A stretch of DNA of 64,000 bases from Stenotrophomonas maltophilia (lineage in GTDB: Bacteria; Pseudomonadota; Gammaproteobacteria; Xanthomonadales; Xanthomonadaceae): NCBI RefSeq assembly GCF_002799245.1, contig NZ_NEQV01000002.1, forward strand, positions 620,001-684,000, in the 5' to 3' direction. A program made the translations under genes and the position numbers. Positions 45,805 through 53,737 of the stretch are shown in pieces. The notes beneath the pieces are model-generated. The model saw only the letters and a list, made by a program, of their open reading frames with translations, was not told the origin of the DNA and did not search any database. The first letter of the stretch is position 1. Every line of letters starts with the position of its first letter.

Positions 45805-45963
45805 TGGCTCTCTCTCTCCAAGAAATCTTGGCTGGGGTTAATGCCCGGCGGGGGAGCGAAAAAGCGCTCCCAAATCGCGAGGCTGAACCGATAGTAGCGG
45901 GCGTTCGCCAAGAATTAAAGCTGTGTTAATCAAATCTGTGATTTTGGTAAAAACAGGCCTTAT

Positions 45964-45979
45964 CCATTGAAATCAATGG
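45964..45979. promoter_or_regulatory. 16-bp palindrome in the AT-rich leader region of the receptor gene
   Basis: CCATTGA-AA-TCAATGG, perfect 7-bp arms. It lies in an unusually AT-rich stretch (about 45900-46080) in a GC-rich genome, 160 bp upstream of the receptor start. Nothing else gene-like is seen in 45805-46134 apart from a GGAGCG/CGCTCC hairpin near 45855-45870. Confidence 0.45.
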
Positions 45980-46134
45980 CTTGCTGATATCTCAATGTTG
46001 TCATGCCTCGTTTGTTAACTCAGAATGATGAAAAAAGTTTCGATTGATATGTATCTCACTATGTCGATGCGCTCTGTTTCATCATCCGGACGGTAATGGC
46101 GGTTCTGCCGGTGCGTGGCAGGCACGCATATGCA

Positions 46135-46156
46135 AAAGGCGCCTTTCGGCGCCTTT
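46135..46156 (-). terminator. Intrinsic terminator of the outer-membrane protein gene
   Basis: AAAGGCGCC, 4-nt loop, GGCGCCTTT, 32 bp past the stop on the minus strand; short T-tract. Confidence 0.8.
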
Positions 46157-46187
46157 GCGAATATCCAGCTGAACCCGCCTTCCTGGA

Positions 46188-47036
46188 TCAGAGATCCTGT
46201 TCGTAACGCACATACGGCACGGTGCCGTCGTCGTTGCTTTCATTGCGCGGGGAGAACGGATTCTTGCCGCGGCTGATCACATTCTCAGCGCCGACGGTGA
46301 GCTGGCCGGACCACGGGGTACGCCAGGTCAGGCCGATGCCCAGGCCTTCCCACTTGCCGGGCTTGCCCGGGACGTCGACCACGCGGCCGATGATGCTGCC
46401 GGTGAAGTTGCCGTAACCGGCGCCGATGCTCAGGCTCTTGCTGTCCCAGCGATCGACGATGGCCGGCGAGGCGTCAGCCAGCGGAACCAGGCGCGCCTTG
46501 GCGTAGGTACCGGCAATGGAGACGAAGCCTTCGCGGCCGATGTTCTTCTGCGCGAATACGGTCAGATCGTTCTGCTCGGCGCGCAGCGAGGGCGTCTTGT
46601 TCGGGCCCGACAACCAGGCAGGCAGGGTTTCACGGCCGGTGCCGGCGGTGATGCCCAGGCGGCTGTTGCCGCGGTTCAGCGCGGCGGTACCGCTGAAACG
46701 ACGGCTGTTCAGATCATCCTCGTCGCCCAGGCTGGCCAGCATGCAATGACTGGCCAGGCCGCTGATGCTGGTACCGCTGCTGCTGTTGCAGAGCAGGCCC
46801 AGCGAATCGCCGGAGGACAGGCCAAAGGCCGCATCCAGCGAATTGCGGCCGAAATGCCAGCGGGCGCCGGCTGCCTGTTCACCGGTCGGCTCCAGGTACA
46901 GCAGCGCCTCGACCTTGCCACTGCCCTTGTTCCATACCGGCAGCACGGTGCGGGTGTCCTTGCTCTGCGCATGCACGCCCGTGATCGCGCCAAGGGCGAT
47001 CAGCAGGGCCAGCGGTAGACGCAGGTAGGTACGCAT
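46188..47036 (-). CDS. Predicted outer-membrane beta-barrel protein of unknown function
   Basis: 282 residues with a signal peptide cut after about residue 23 (GVHAQ). The mature chain alternates amphipathic strands with Gly/Asn turns and regular aromatic residues (ARWHFGRNSLDAAFGLSSGD, SLSIGAGYGNFTGSIIGRVV, LGIGLTWRTPWSGQLTVGAE). That fits an 8- to 12-strand barrel. Two Cys (in LLCNSSSG and SHCMLAS) could form a disulphide. I do not recognise a named family. It has its own terminator and stands between hslO and the TonB-dependent receptor, all on the minus strand. Confidence 0.75.
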   Translation of the reverse strand: MRTYLRLPLALLIALGAITGVHAQSKDTRTVLPVWNKGSGKVEALLYLEPTGEQAAGARWHFGRNSLDAAFGLSSGDSLGLLCNSSSGTSISGLASHCMLASLGDEDDLNSRRFSGTAALNRGNSRLGITAGTGRETLPAWLSGPNKTPSLRAEQNDLTVFAQKNIGREGFVSIAGTYAKARLVPLADASPAIVDRWDSKSLSIGAGYGNFTGSIIGRVVDVPGKPGKWEGLGIGLTWRTPWSGQLTVGAENVISRGKNPFSPRNESNDDGTVPYVRYEQDL

Positions 47037-47152
47037 CGGACCAGTTCAGACAGGGACGGACAACGGAAGTTCCCGTGGGGACGGGAACTTGATCCTAGGG
47101 TGTTTATGAATTCTTAACAAGCCTTGATCCTCCCCAGGTACAAGACTGCCGT

Positions 47153-48046
47153 TTACTGAAGTCGTTCAGGCGCCGGTACAGCCCCCTGGGCGCCGTGGAA
47201 CAGTATGCCGAACTCCGTCAATGGAAAGTGATACTCGCGCCCGCAGAATTCGCAACGCACCTCGACGGCGCCGGTGTCCTCGGCGGCTGCACGGGCTTCC
47301 TCTTCCCCCAGTGACTGCAGCATGCCGGCGACCCGTTCGCGCGAGCACGAGCAGGCGAAGGACAGCGGCTTGCCGCCCAGCAGTTCCGGCCGCTCCTCGT
47401 GGAACAGGCGGTGCAGCAGCTGCTCGGCCGGGGTCGCCAGCAGCTCGGCCTTGCCCAGGGTCTCGAACAGGGCGCTGGCGCGGGCCCAGCCATCCTCGTC
47501 GCCTTCGTCGCCCGGCAGCTTCTGCAGCAGCAGGCCGGCGGCGCCATTGCGGTCGGCCGCCAGCAGCAGGCGGGTCGGCAGCTGCTCCGACTGGCGGAAG
47601 TAGTCCTCGAAGGCCTCGTCCAGTTCCGGTGCAGTCAGCGCGACCAGGCTCTGGTAGCGCTGCGGCTCGCGCGGGTCCAGGCCGGGGTTCTCGATGGTGA
47701 TGGCGAGGATGGCGTCATCGCCGAGGCTGGACAGGTCACGCGGCGCGTCGGCGCCCTCGCTGAGCTGGGCAATGCCGCGCAGGGTGCCGCCTGCGGTGCA
47801 TTCGGCGAACAGGGTGCGCAGGGCAGTGCTGCTGCGCAGCTGCACGGACAGGCGGCCGTCGATCTTGGTGTGGCCGGTGAACAGTGCAGAGGCGACACAG
47901 GCCTCGCCGAGCAGCTCGGCAGCGGCATCCGGGTATGCGGCGTGGGACAGGATTTCCTGCCAGGTGGCCTGCAGGTGCACATGCACACCGCGGACGCCGG
48001 CGTCGGGGAGCAGGAAACGGATCAGGGAATCGGAGTTGGCGGTCAT
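47153..48046 (-). CDS. hslO: Redox-regulated chaperone Hsp33
   Basis: 297 residues from ATG 48046 ([20 protein letters not shown]). Hsp33 is a holdase activated when oxidation releases its zinc. The C-terminal zinc motif is complete: CSCS in [10 protein letters not shown] and CEFC in [11 protein letters not shown]. The N-terminal domain shows ARGVHVHL-type strands and [21 protein letters not shown] longer in-frame start at 48118 would overlap the mtgA upstream region and is less likely. It is divergent from mtgA with 77 bp between the two starts. Confidence 0.94.
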   Translation of the reverse strand: MTANSDSLIRFLLPDAGVRGVHVHLQATWQEILSHAAYPDAAAELLGEACVASALFTGHTKIDGRLSVQLRSSTALRTLFAECTAGGTLRGIAQLSEGADAPRDLSSLGDDAILAITIENPGLDPREPQRYQSLVALTAPELDEAFEDYFRQSEQLPTRLLLAADRNGAAGLLLQKLPGDEGDEDGWARASALFETLGKAELLATPAEQLLHRLFHEERPELLGGKPLSFACSCSRERVAGMLQSLGEEEARAAAEDTGAVEVRCEFCGREYHFPLTEFGILFHGAQGAVPAPERLQ

Positions 48047-48123
48047 CGGCTCACATCGCGCGTAAACGAGGGCGGTTGCCGGATAATGCGCCGACAACCA
48101 GGCATAAGAAGGATGCACCAGTA

Positions 48124-48873
48124 ATGGGGGCAGCGGGAGAGCAGCACAAGGTAGAGGCGGTGGTGGCCGCGCCGCGCTGGCGACGCTGGCGCTGGAAGCG
48201 GCTGCTGTGGCTGCCGGTGCTGCTGGCCGCCTTCAGCTGCCTGCAGGTACTGGTGCTGCGGTTCATCGATCCGCCCGTGTCCACAGTGATGCTGTGGCGC
48301 TATGGCGAGGCGCTGGGCGAGGCCGACTGGTCCTACCGGCTGCATTACCAGTGGCGCGATCTCGACCAGATGGCCCCGAGCCTGCCGATCTCGCTGGTGG
48401 CGGCCGAGGACCAGCGCTTCCCCGACCACAATGGCTTCGATCTGCAGGCCATCGAAAAGGCCCGCGACCACAACGCCAGGGGCGGGCGCCTGCGCGGCGC
48501 CAGCACGATCAGCCAGCAGGTGGCCAAGAACCTGTTCCTGTGGCAGGGCCGCAGCTGGATCCGCAAGGGCCTGGAGGTCTGGTACACGGTGCTGATCGAG
48601 GCGCTGTGGCCGAAGGAGCGCATCCTGGAGATGTACGCCAACATCGCCGAGTTCGGTGACGGTGTGTACGGCGCGCAGGCGGCGGCGCAGACGTTCTGGG
48701 GCAAGGACGCTGCCCGGCTGAGCCCGGCCGAGAGCGCGCGCCTGGCCGCCGTGCTGCCGGCACCGCGACGCTACAACGCGGCAAAACCAGGGCCGTATGT
48801 GCAGCGGCGTGCGGCATGGATCCAGCGCCAGGCGCGCCAGCTGGGGGGCGCGTCCTATCTGTCGGAGGACTGA
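48124..48873 (+). CDS. mtgA: Monofunctional peptidoglycan transglycosylase MtgA
   Basis: 249 residues from ATG 48124. One N-terminal TM (about 25-45) precedes a GT51 domain, with catalytic Glu in [16 protein letters not shown], the second acidic motif region [20 protein letters not shown] and [20 protein letters not shown]. There is no transpeptidase domain. It elongates glycan chains from lipid II and so complements PBP1B in this window. The gene is followed 63 bp later by a glycosyltransferase gene on the same strand. Confidence 0.95.
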   Translation: MGAAGEQHKVEAVVAAPRWRRWRWKRLLWLPVLLAAFSCLQVLVLRFIDPPVSTVMLWRYGEALGEADWSYRLHYQWRDLDQMAPSLPISLVAAEDQRFPDHNGFDLQAIEKARDHNARGGRLRGASTISQQVAKNLFLWQGRSWIRKGLEVWYTVLIEALWPKERILEMYANIAEFGDGVYGAQAAAQTFWGKDAARLSPAESARLAAVLPAPRRYNAAKPGPYVQRRAAWIQRQARQLGGASYLSED

Positions 48874-48936
48874 GGCAGGCGCGGTGTGGCTGGCGGGCAA
48901 CGGGCCGTGCGTGCGCCGGCAACGTACAATCCGGGC

Positions 48937-49956
48937 ATGACCCGCGAACGGCTCACCTTTGTCATCGCCGCCTACAACGAGGCCCTGGCACTGCCGCTGC
49001 TGCACCCGCGGCTGTGCGCGGTGCTCGACGGCATGCCCGACATCGACGGTCACATCCTCTATGTGGATGACGGCAGTCATGACCGCACCTGGGACGTGAT
49101 CGCCGGGCTGGCCCAGGCCGATGCACGCGTGTCGGCGCTGAAGCTGTCGCGCAACTTCGGCAAGGAAGCGGCGCTGACCGCGGGCCTGGACCTGGTGCAC
49201 GAGGGTGCGGCGATGATCCTCGACGCCGACGGCCAGGACCCGCCGGAGCTGGTGCCCCAGTTCGTCGCGCGCTGGCGCGAGGGCCATGACAATGTCTACG
49301 GCACGCGCATGGCCCGCGATGGCGAGGCCTGGATCAAGCGCGCCACGGCCGCGATGTTCTATCGGGTGATGGGCCGCCTGTCGCGGACACCGATCCCGGC
49401 CGATACCGGCGATTTCCGCCTGCTGTCACCGCGCGCGCTGAGCGCCCTGCGCGCGATGCGCGAGCGCCACCGCTTCATGAAGGGGCTTTTCAGCTGGGTG
49501 GGATTCAAGCGGATCGCCGTGCCCTACCACCGCCACGCGCGCGTGGCCGGCACCAGCAAATTCAGCCTGTGGCGGCTGTGGAATTTCGCGCTGGAGGGCA
49601 TTACCGGCTTTTCCACCGTACCGTTGCGGGCGGCGACCTATCTGGGGCTGGCGACTGCGGCGGTCGCTTTCGTGTTCGGCCTGTGGGTCATCGTAAAGGC
49701 AGCGCTGTATGGCGACCGGGTGGCCGGCTGGCCGACGATGATGGCGGTCATCCTGTTCCTGGGCGGCGTGCAGCTGATCGCACTTGGCCTGATCGGCGAG
49801 TATCTGGGGCGGCTGTACGAGGAGTCCAAGCAGCGGCCGTTGTATCTGGTTGACGCCTGGCTAGCATCCGCCGTGGCAGACTCGGCCCTGCAACCCACCC
49901 TCGGAGGGCAGGCAGATGACGACGGTACGGCAACTGTTGGACGGCAAGTCTCCTGA
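48937..49956 (+). CDS. Polyprenyl-phosphate glycosyltransferase (GtrB/ArnC-like)
   Basis: 339 residues from ATG 48937. A GT-A family 2 domain (about 1-225; FVIAAYNEALALPLLHPRLC, VDDGSHDRTWDVI, ILDADGQDPPEL with the DxD, DTGDFRLLSPRAL) is followed by two TM helices (about 240-300). This is the layout of enzymes that move a sugar to undecaprenyl phosphate at the inner membrane. The donor is unknown. A C-terminal tail of about 25 polar residues overlaps the next gene by 41 nt and looks non-conserved, perhaps the result of a lost earlier stop. Confidence 0.88.
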   Translation: MTRERLTFVIAAYNEALALPLLHPRLCAVLDGMPDIDGHILYVDDGSHDRTWDVIAGLAQADARVSALKLSRNFGKEAALTAGLDLVHEGAAMILDADGQDPPELVPQFVARWREGHDNVYGTRMARDGEAWIKRATAAMFYRVMGRLSRTPIPADTGDFRLLSPRALSALRAMRERHRFMKGLFSWVGFKRIAVPYHRHARVAGTSKFSLWRLWNFALEGITGFSTVPLRAATYLGLATAAVAFVFGLWVIVKAALYGDRVAGWPTMMAVILFLGGVQLIALGLIGEYLGRLYEESKQRPLYLVDAWLASAVADSALQPTLGGQADDDGTATVGRQVS

Positions 49957-50347
49957 AGTACATGCGGTCGCGCCGGATGCGGCGGTGATCGATGCGATCC
50001 GGTTGATGGCGGAAAAGGGCATCGGTGCGGTGCTGGTGATGGACGGGCCGCGGCTGGTCGGCATCCTGTCCGAGCGTGATTACGCGCGCAAGATCGTGCT
50101 GCGTGATCGTTCCTCGCGTGATACGGCGGTGGCGGAGATCATGACAGCGCAGGTGGTGACGGTGGCGCCCGGCGAGCAGGTGGAGCATTGCCTGCAGCTG
50201 GTGACCGATTACCGCATCCGCCATCTGCCGGTGGTGGAGGGCGCACAGGTGCTGGGCGTGATCTCCATTGGGGACCTGGTGAAGTCGGTGATCGATGCGC
50301 AGCGGCGTGAGCTGGACCAGCTGCAGCAGTACATCGTCGCCGGCTGA
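49916..50347 (+). CDS. CBS-pair domain protein
   Basis: 143 residues, two CBS motifs only (HAVAPDAAVIDAIRLMAEKG with GAVLVMDGPRLVGILSERDY; VTVAPGEQVEHCLQLVTDYR with HLPVVEGAQVLGVISIGDLV). The C-terminal helix ends QLQQYIVAG. Such proteins bind adenine nucleotides and act as energy sensors; partner unknown. The start lies inside the 3' end of the glycosyltransferase gene (41-nt overlap). Confidence 0.9.
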   Translation: MTTVRQLLDGKSPEVHAVAPDAAVIDAIRLMAEKGIGAVLVMDGPRLVGILSERDYARKIVLRDRSSRDTAVAEIMTAQVVTVAPGEQVEHCLQLVTDYRIRHLPVVEGAQVLGVISIGDLVKSVIDAQRRELDQLQQYIVAG

Positions 50348-50478
50348 GGGTGTCGCTGGCGGGCCTGCGGCCCGCCGGCCCGCTTTGCGAAGCCAGAGCC
50401 GGAGCTGAGAGCCGCACCCTCCACCTCGGGACACGTTCCTGCGAGCGCGGTGCGTACGTGCGCGGTGCCTCGCCTCTG

Positions 50479-50502
50479 GTAGCGGCCAACCTTGGTTGGC
50501 AC
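50479..50502 (+). repeat. SMAG-type (GTAG-tagged) REP
   Basis: GTAGCGGCCAACC then TTGGTTGGC: GTAG tag plus GCCAAC/GTTGGC stem. Confidence 0.75.
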
Positions 50503-50504
50503 AG

Positions 50505-50681
50505 CTTTTGACTTTGCTTTTTTCTTTTGACTTTGAATTTCCGCTCTCGTTCCGCGCGCGCAGGAAACTGTCGGGAGGGGGACGGGTGACGCAGGCAGGA
50601 CCGTTGGCGCCATGGATGGCGCCATTGAGCCTACGGGGACGTACTTGCGGCGTGTCCTGCCTGCGTCACCCGTCCCCCTCA
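50505..50681 (-). repeat. Long nested palindrome element, copy F (reverse, without head)
   Basis: Tail on the left in reverse (CTTTTGACTTTGC, CAGGAAACTGTC). Outer arms 50575-50601 and 50654-50680 are perfectly complementary over 27 bp. Central GGCGCCAT/ATGGCGCC, then the core in reverse (GGACGTACTTGCGGCG). The gap 50348-50717 holds this, the SMAG unit and nothing gene-like. It lies 37 bp past the stop of the AsmA gene. Confidence 0.87.
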
Positions 50682-50717
50682 AACCACGATCAATTGAGGC
50701 GCCGCGAACGAACGCTT

Positions 50718-52691
50718 CTACTTCGCATACTGCCCGCCGCAGTCGGCATCCTTGCCCGGGCCCAGTTCAATGGTCGCCAGCAATGCCGCCGGCGGGGCGA
50801 TGCTGCCCAGTGCCAGGGCCACCGCGCCGCGGATGCCCAGCGCCTTGAAGTCAGGGCGGAACGACGGGTCCTTGAACGTGCCGGCGATGTGCAGTGGCGA
50901 GCGCAGCACCAGGATGCTCTTGTCTTTCGGGCGTGGCTTCAGCAGCAGGTCCAGGGACTCGTCGCGCAGGCTGACCGTGCCTTCGCCGATGATGATCGTG
51001 TCGGTGGTATCCACCGCCAGTGCCTGGCTGGTCATCAGGCCGTCGCGCACACCGAAGTCGGCGAAGGCGCAGCGCAGGGGGATCTGCTTGTCGCCGGTCA
51101 CCAGGAATTTCAGCGACTCGGTGATGTCCAGGCCGGCCAGCTCCATCACCAGGTTGCCGACATGGCCACGGCCCATTGCCAGGCCGACCTTGCCGTTGCT
51201 GCTGCCGAGCATCGCGGCGATCGAGTTGCCGCGGCCACTCAGGTCCACCTCGCCGCCGATGCCGCCCTTGGCCTGTTCGGCCAGCTTGGCGTCGGGGAAC
51301 AACTGGCCGAGCTGCACGCCGCGCACGCTGGCCTTCAGCGCAGTGCTGATCTGCGCCTGGCGCGCGTCCATGCGGATGGTGCTGCGGATATCGCCGCCCG
51401 CGACGCCGAAGTTCAGCGGGTCCAGCCGCAGCACACCGTCATCCAGCAGCAGGTGTGCATCCATGTCGTCCAATGGCAATGATGGCGCGTTGATGCGGTG
51501 GGCCTTCCAGCGCACGTCGGCATCCATCGCACGCAGCTTGCCGAGGTTGTAGGGCGTGTCCGGAAGCACGCGCGGACGAGCGGCCACCCGTGCCGCCTCG
51601 GCCTTCTGTTCCGCGTTGGCGGTTTCGCCGCCGCCGGTCTTCGGTGGCGCACCGACGAAGCCGGCCAGGTCATCGAAGTCCAGGCGTCTGGATTCCAGCG
51701 TGGCGGTCAGTCGCGGGCGCGCGCCGCCCACTTCGAACTGCAGGTTGCCGCCGAGGTCGCTGTCGCCGACCTTGCCGGTGAAGGTCTCGTAGCGCCAGAG
51801 GTTGTGGTCACGCTTGAGGCGGCCGTTCAACGCATAGGGCGGGGACGGCGGGATGGCGATGCCGAGCAAGGGGTAGAGATCGGCGAGGTCCTGGCCGCTG
51901 AGCGCGAACTGCACGTCGAACACGCGCAGCTGGAATGGGTTGGTCAATGTGCCGCTGGCTTCGGCATGGGTGGCGCCGGCGCGACCTTCGAGGTGGATGC
52001 GGAACGGGTGGTCGCTGTCGGTCAGCTCCAGCGGTGATTCAGTGCCGCCGCGCAGGGTGAACGGATTGCCCTGCCAGTGTCCCTTGCCCTGCACCAGCAG
52101 CGGTGGCGCGGCATCGGCCTGCTTCGGCTGCCCGCTGCGCACGTCCACGCGGATATCGGTGCGGCCGAGTGCGTCGAGGAACTGCAGGCGGCCGTCGTCG
52201 ATGCGCAGCCGCTTGAGCTGGGGGCTGGCCCCGCCAGCGCTGTCACCGAGGAAATCCCAGTTGCCCGGGTCGCCCTTGCGTGGGGCGGTTTCCAGCAGCA
52301 CGTCCGGCCGGGTCAGGCGCACTTCGGGCAGCTGCACGCTGCCGCGCAGCAGGGGCCAGACCCGCACGTCGATCTCGACGCGGTCGGCACTGGCCATGTC
52401 CGGCTGCTTCGCCCAGCCTGCATTGGCGAAGGTGATCGCATCGGCACGGATCGTACTGGTGCGGCCGAGGTCGACATCCAGGTGGCCGATGTGCAGTGCA
52501 CGGCCGGTGCGGGCCTGCACCGCGCGCTCGACCGGGCCCTTGAACCAGTTCCAGTCCCACAGTGCGATCAGGACCAGGATCGCCGCCAGCAGGAAGGTCA
52601 GAAGGGTCAGCCAACGCCGGCCTCGCGGGCCGGGGCGGCGGAGGCGCCAGCGGGACGTGCGCTGTGCAGCAGGGGAGGCGGCAGCATTCAC
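50718..52691 (-). CDS. AsmA-family protein
   Basis: About 657 residues from a GTG at 52691 (VNAAASPAAQRTSRWRLRRP); the only other upstream in-frame ATG (52820) overlaps the hemolysin III gene, so the start is uncertain. One TM near the N terminus (about 28-48, LTLLTFLLAAILVLIALWDW) precedes a long periplasmic beta-rich chain. AsmA signatures occur at both ends: AVQARTGRALHIGHLDVDLG, and IRSTIRMDARQAQISTALKA near the C terminus with the closing AsmA_2-like block. AsmA-like proteins are thought to form grooves that carry phospholipids to the outer membrane. It follows the hemolysin III gene on the same strand after 82 bp. Confidence 0.87.
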   Translation of the reverse strand: MNAAASPAAQRTSRWRLRRPGPRGRRWLTLLTFLLAAILVLIALWDWNWFKGPVERAVQARTGRALHIGHLDVDLGRTSTIRADAITFANAGWAKQPDMASADRVEIDVRVWPLLRGSVQLPEVRLTRPDVLLETAPRKGDPGNWDFLGDSAGGASPQLKRLRIDDGRLQFLDALGRTDIRVDVRSGQPKQADAAPPLLVQGKGHWQGNPFTLRGGTESPLELTDSDHPFRIHLEGRAGATHAEASGTLTNPFQLRVFDVQFALSGQDLADLYPLLGIAIPPSPPYALNGRLKRDHNLWRYETFTGKVGDSDLGGNLQFEVGGARPRLTATLESRRLDFDDLAGFVGAPPKTGGGETANAEQKAEAARVAARPRVLPDTPYNLGKLRAMDADVRWKAHRINAPSLPLDDMDAHLLLDDGVLRLDPLNFGVAGGDIRSTIRMDARQAQISTALKASVRGVQLGQLFPDAKLAEQAKGGIGGEVDLSGRGNSIAAMLGSSNGKVGLAMGRGHVGNLVMELAGLDITESLKFLVTGDKQIPLRCAFADFGVRDGLMTSQALAVDTTDTIIIGEGTVSLRDESLDLLLKPRPKDKSILVLRSPLHIAGTFKDPSFRPDFKALGIRGAVALALGSIAPPAALLATIELGPGKDADCGGQYAK

Positions 52692-52773
52692 GCTGCCATG
52701 GTTGCCCCCTCTTCGTGGACGGGGCGCGAAGCGTCCATGTGCGCGGCGTGCAGAAGCCGCGTGCGGGCAGGTG

Positions 52774-53412
52774 TTACAGCACCTGCATGGTGACTGCGAC
52801 GAAGTGGCAGACGCTGCCACCGATCACGAACAGGTGCCAGATGGCATGCGAATAGGGGATCGATTCGCGGTGGTAGAAATAGGTGCCCAGCGTGTACGAC
52901 AGGCCGCCGGCCAGCAGCCAGCCCAGCGTCCAGCCGTCGATCGAGGCCAGCATCGGCTTGACCGCCACGATCACCAGCCAGCCCATGGCAACGTAGATGG
53001 CGGTGGACAGGCGCTTGAAGCGGCCGGTGTAGAACAGCTTGAACACCACGCCGGCCAGGGCCAGGGTCCAGATCGCGGCGAACAGGCCCCAGCCCCACGG
53101 GCCGCGCAGGCCGATCAGGGTGAATGGGGTGTAGGTGCCGGCGATCAGCACGTAGATCGCGCAGTGGTCGAAGACCTTGAGCCGGCCCTTGGCGACCGGG
53201 TGCTGGATGGCGTGGTAGAGGGTGGAGGCGGTGTACAGCAGCAGCAGCGCGATGCCGAACACGATGGCGCCGGCCAGCTGCCAGCCATCGCTGTAGATCG
53301 CGGCCAGGGTGATCAGCACCGCGCCGGCACCCAGCGCAAACACCGCGCCGAGGCCGTGGGTCAGGGCGCTGGCGATTTCTTCGCGGATCGAAGCAACGGA
53401 AGTCGTGGACAT
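52774..53412 (-). CDS. trhA: Hemolysin III family (TrhA/PAQR-like) membrane protein
   Basis: 212 residues from ATG 53412. Seven TM helices. PAQR/YqfA signatures: EEIASALTHGLGAVFALGAG, TASTLYHAIQHP, DHCAIYVLIAGTYTPF and HAIWHLFVIGGSVCHFVAV with the zinc-binding His/Ser set. Despite the name it is not shown to be a toxin; family members affect membrane lipid homeostasis. The AsmA gene follows on the same strand after 82 bp. Confidence 0.92.
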   Translation of the reverse strand: MSTTSVASIREEIASALTHGLGAVFALGAGAVLITLAAIYSDGWQLAGAIVFGIALLLLYTASTLYHAIQHPVAKGRLKVFDHCAIYVLIAGTYTPFTLIGLRGPWGWGLFAAIWTLALAGVVFKLFYTGRFKRLSTAIYVAMGWLVIVAVKPMLASIDGWTLGWLLAGGLSYTLGTYFYHRESIPYSHAIWHLFVIGGSVCHFVAVTMQVL

Positions 53413-53538
53413 GACGTAGGCATCGTTCGCGGGGAGGGGGACCCGCACCCCCCTATCATCGCCGCGATGGGCGCCATGTGCACGCCCGTCACCGTATGGT
53501 GGGTGAATCCCTGCGTTGCGCCGATGTATCCGCGATCG

Positions 53539-53563
53539 GTAGATCCACGCCATGCGTGGATGG
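53539..53563 (+). repeat. SMAG-type (GTAG-tagged) REP
   Basis: GTAGATCCACGC...GCGTGGAT: GTAG tag plus ATCCACGC/GCGTGGAT palindrome. Confidence 0.78.
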
Positions 53564-53590
53564 GCGCCCGGCACTGCAGGGGTCACTGCA

Positions 53591-53731
53591 GGGGTCAGAG
53601 CCCTTTCCCGCGGAAAGGGATCCGACCCTGTCCGGATCGCTGGGGTCAGAGCCCTTTCCCGTGGAAAGGAACCCGACCCTGTCCGGATCACTGGGGTCAG
53701 AGCCCTTTCCCGTGGAAAGGGATCCGACCCC
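53591..53731. repeat. Three GGGGTC...GACCCC hairpins in tandem, period 51 bp
   Basis: Palindromes begin at 53591, 53642 and 53693, exactly 51 bp apart; each runs GGGGTCAGAGCCCTTTCCCG to GATCCGACCC(C). The 12-bp linkers are near-identical (TGTCCGGATCRCT). A partial GGGGTCACTGCA precedes the first. The last hairpin ends 7 bp from the prfC stop. The gap 53413-53737 otherwise contains only the SMAG unit above. Confidence 0.92.
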
Positions 53732-53737
53732 GTGGCA

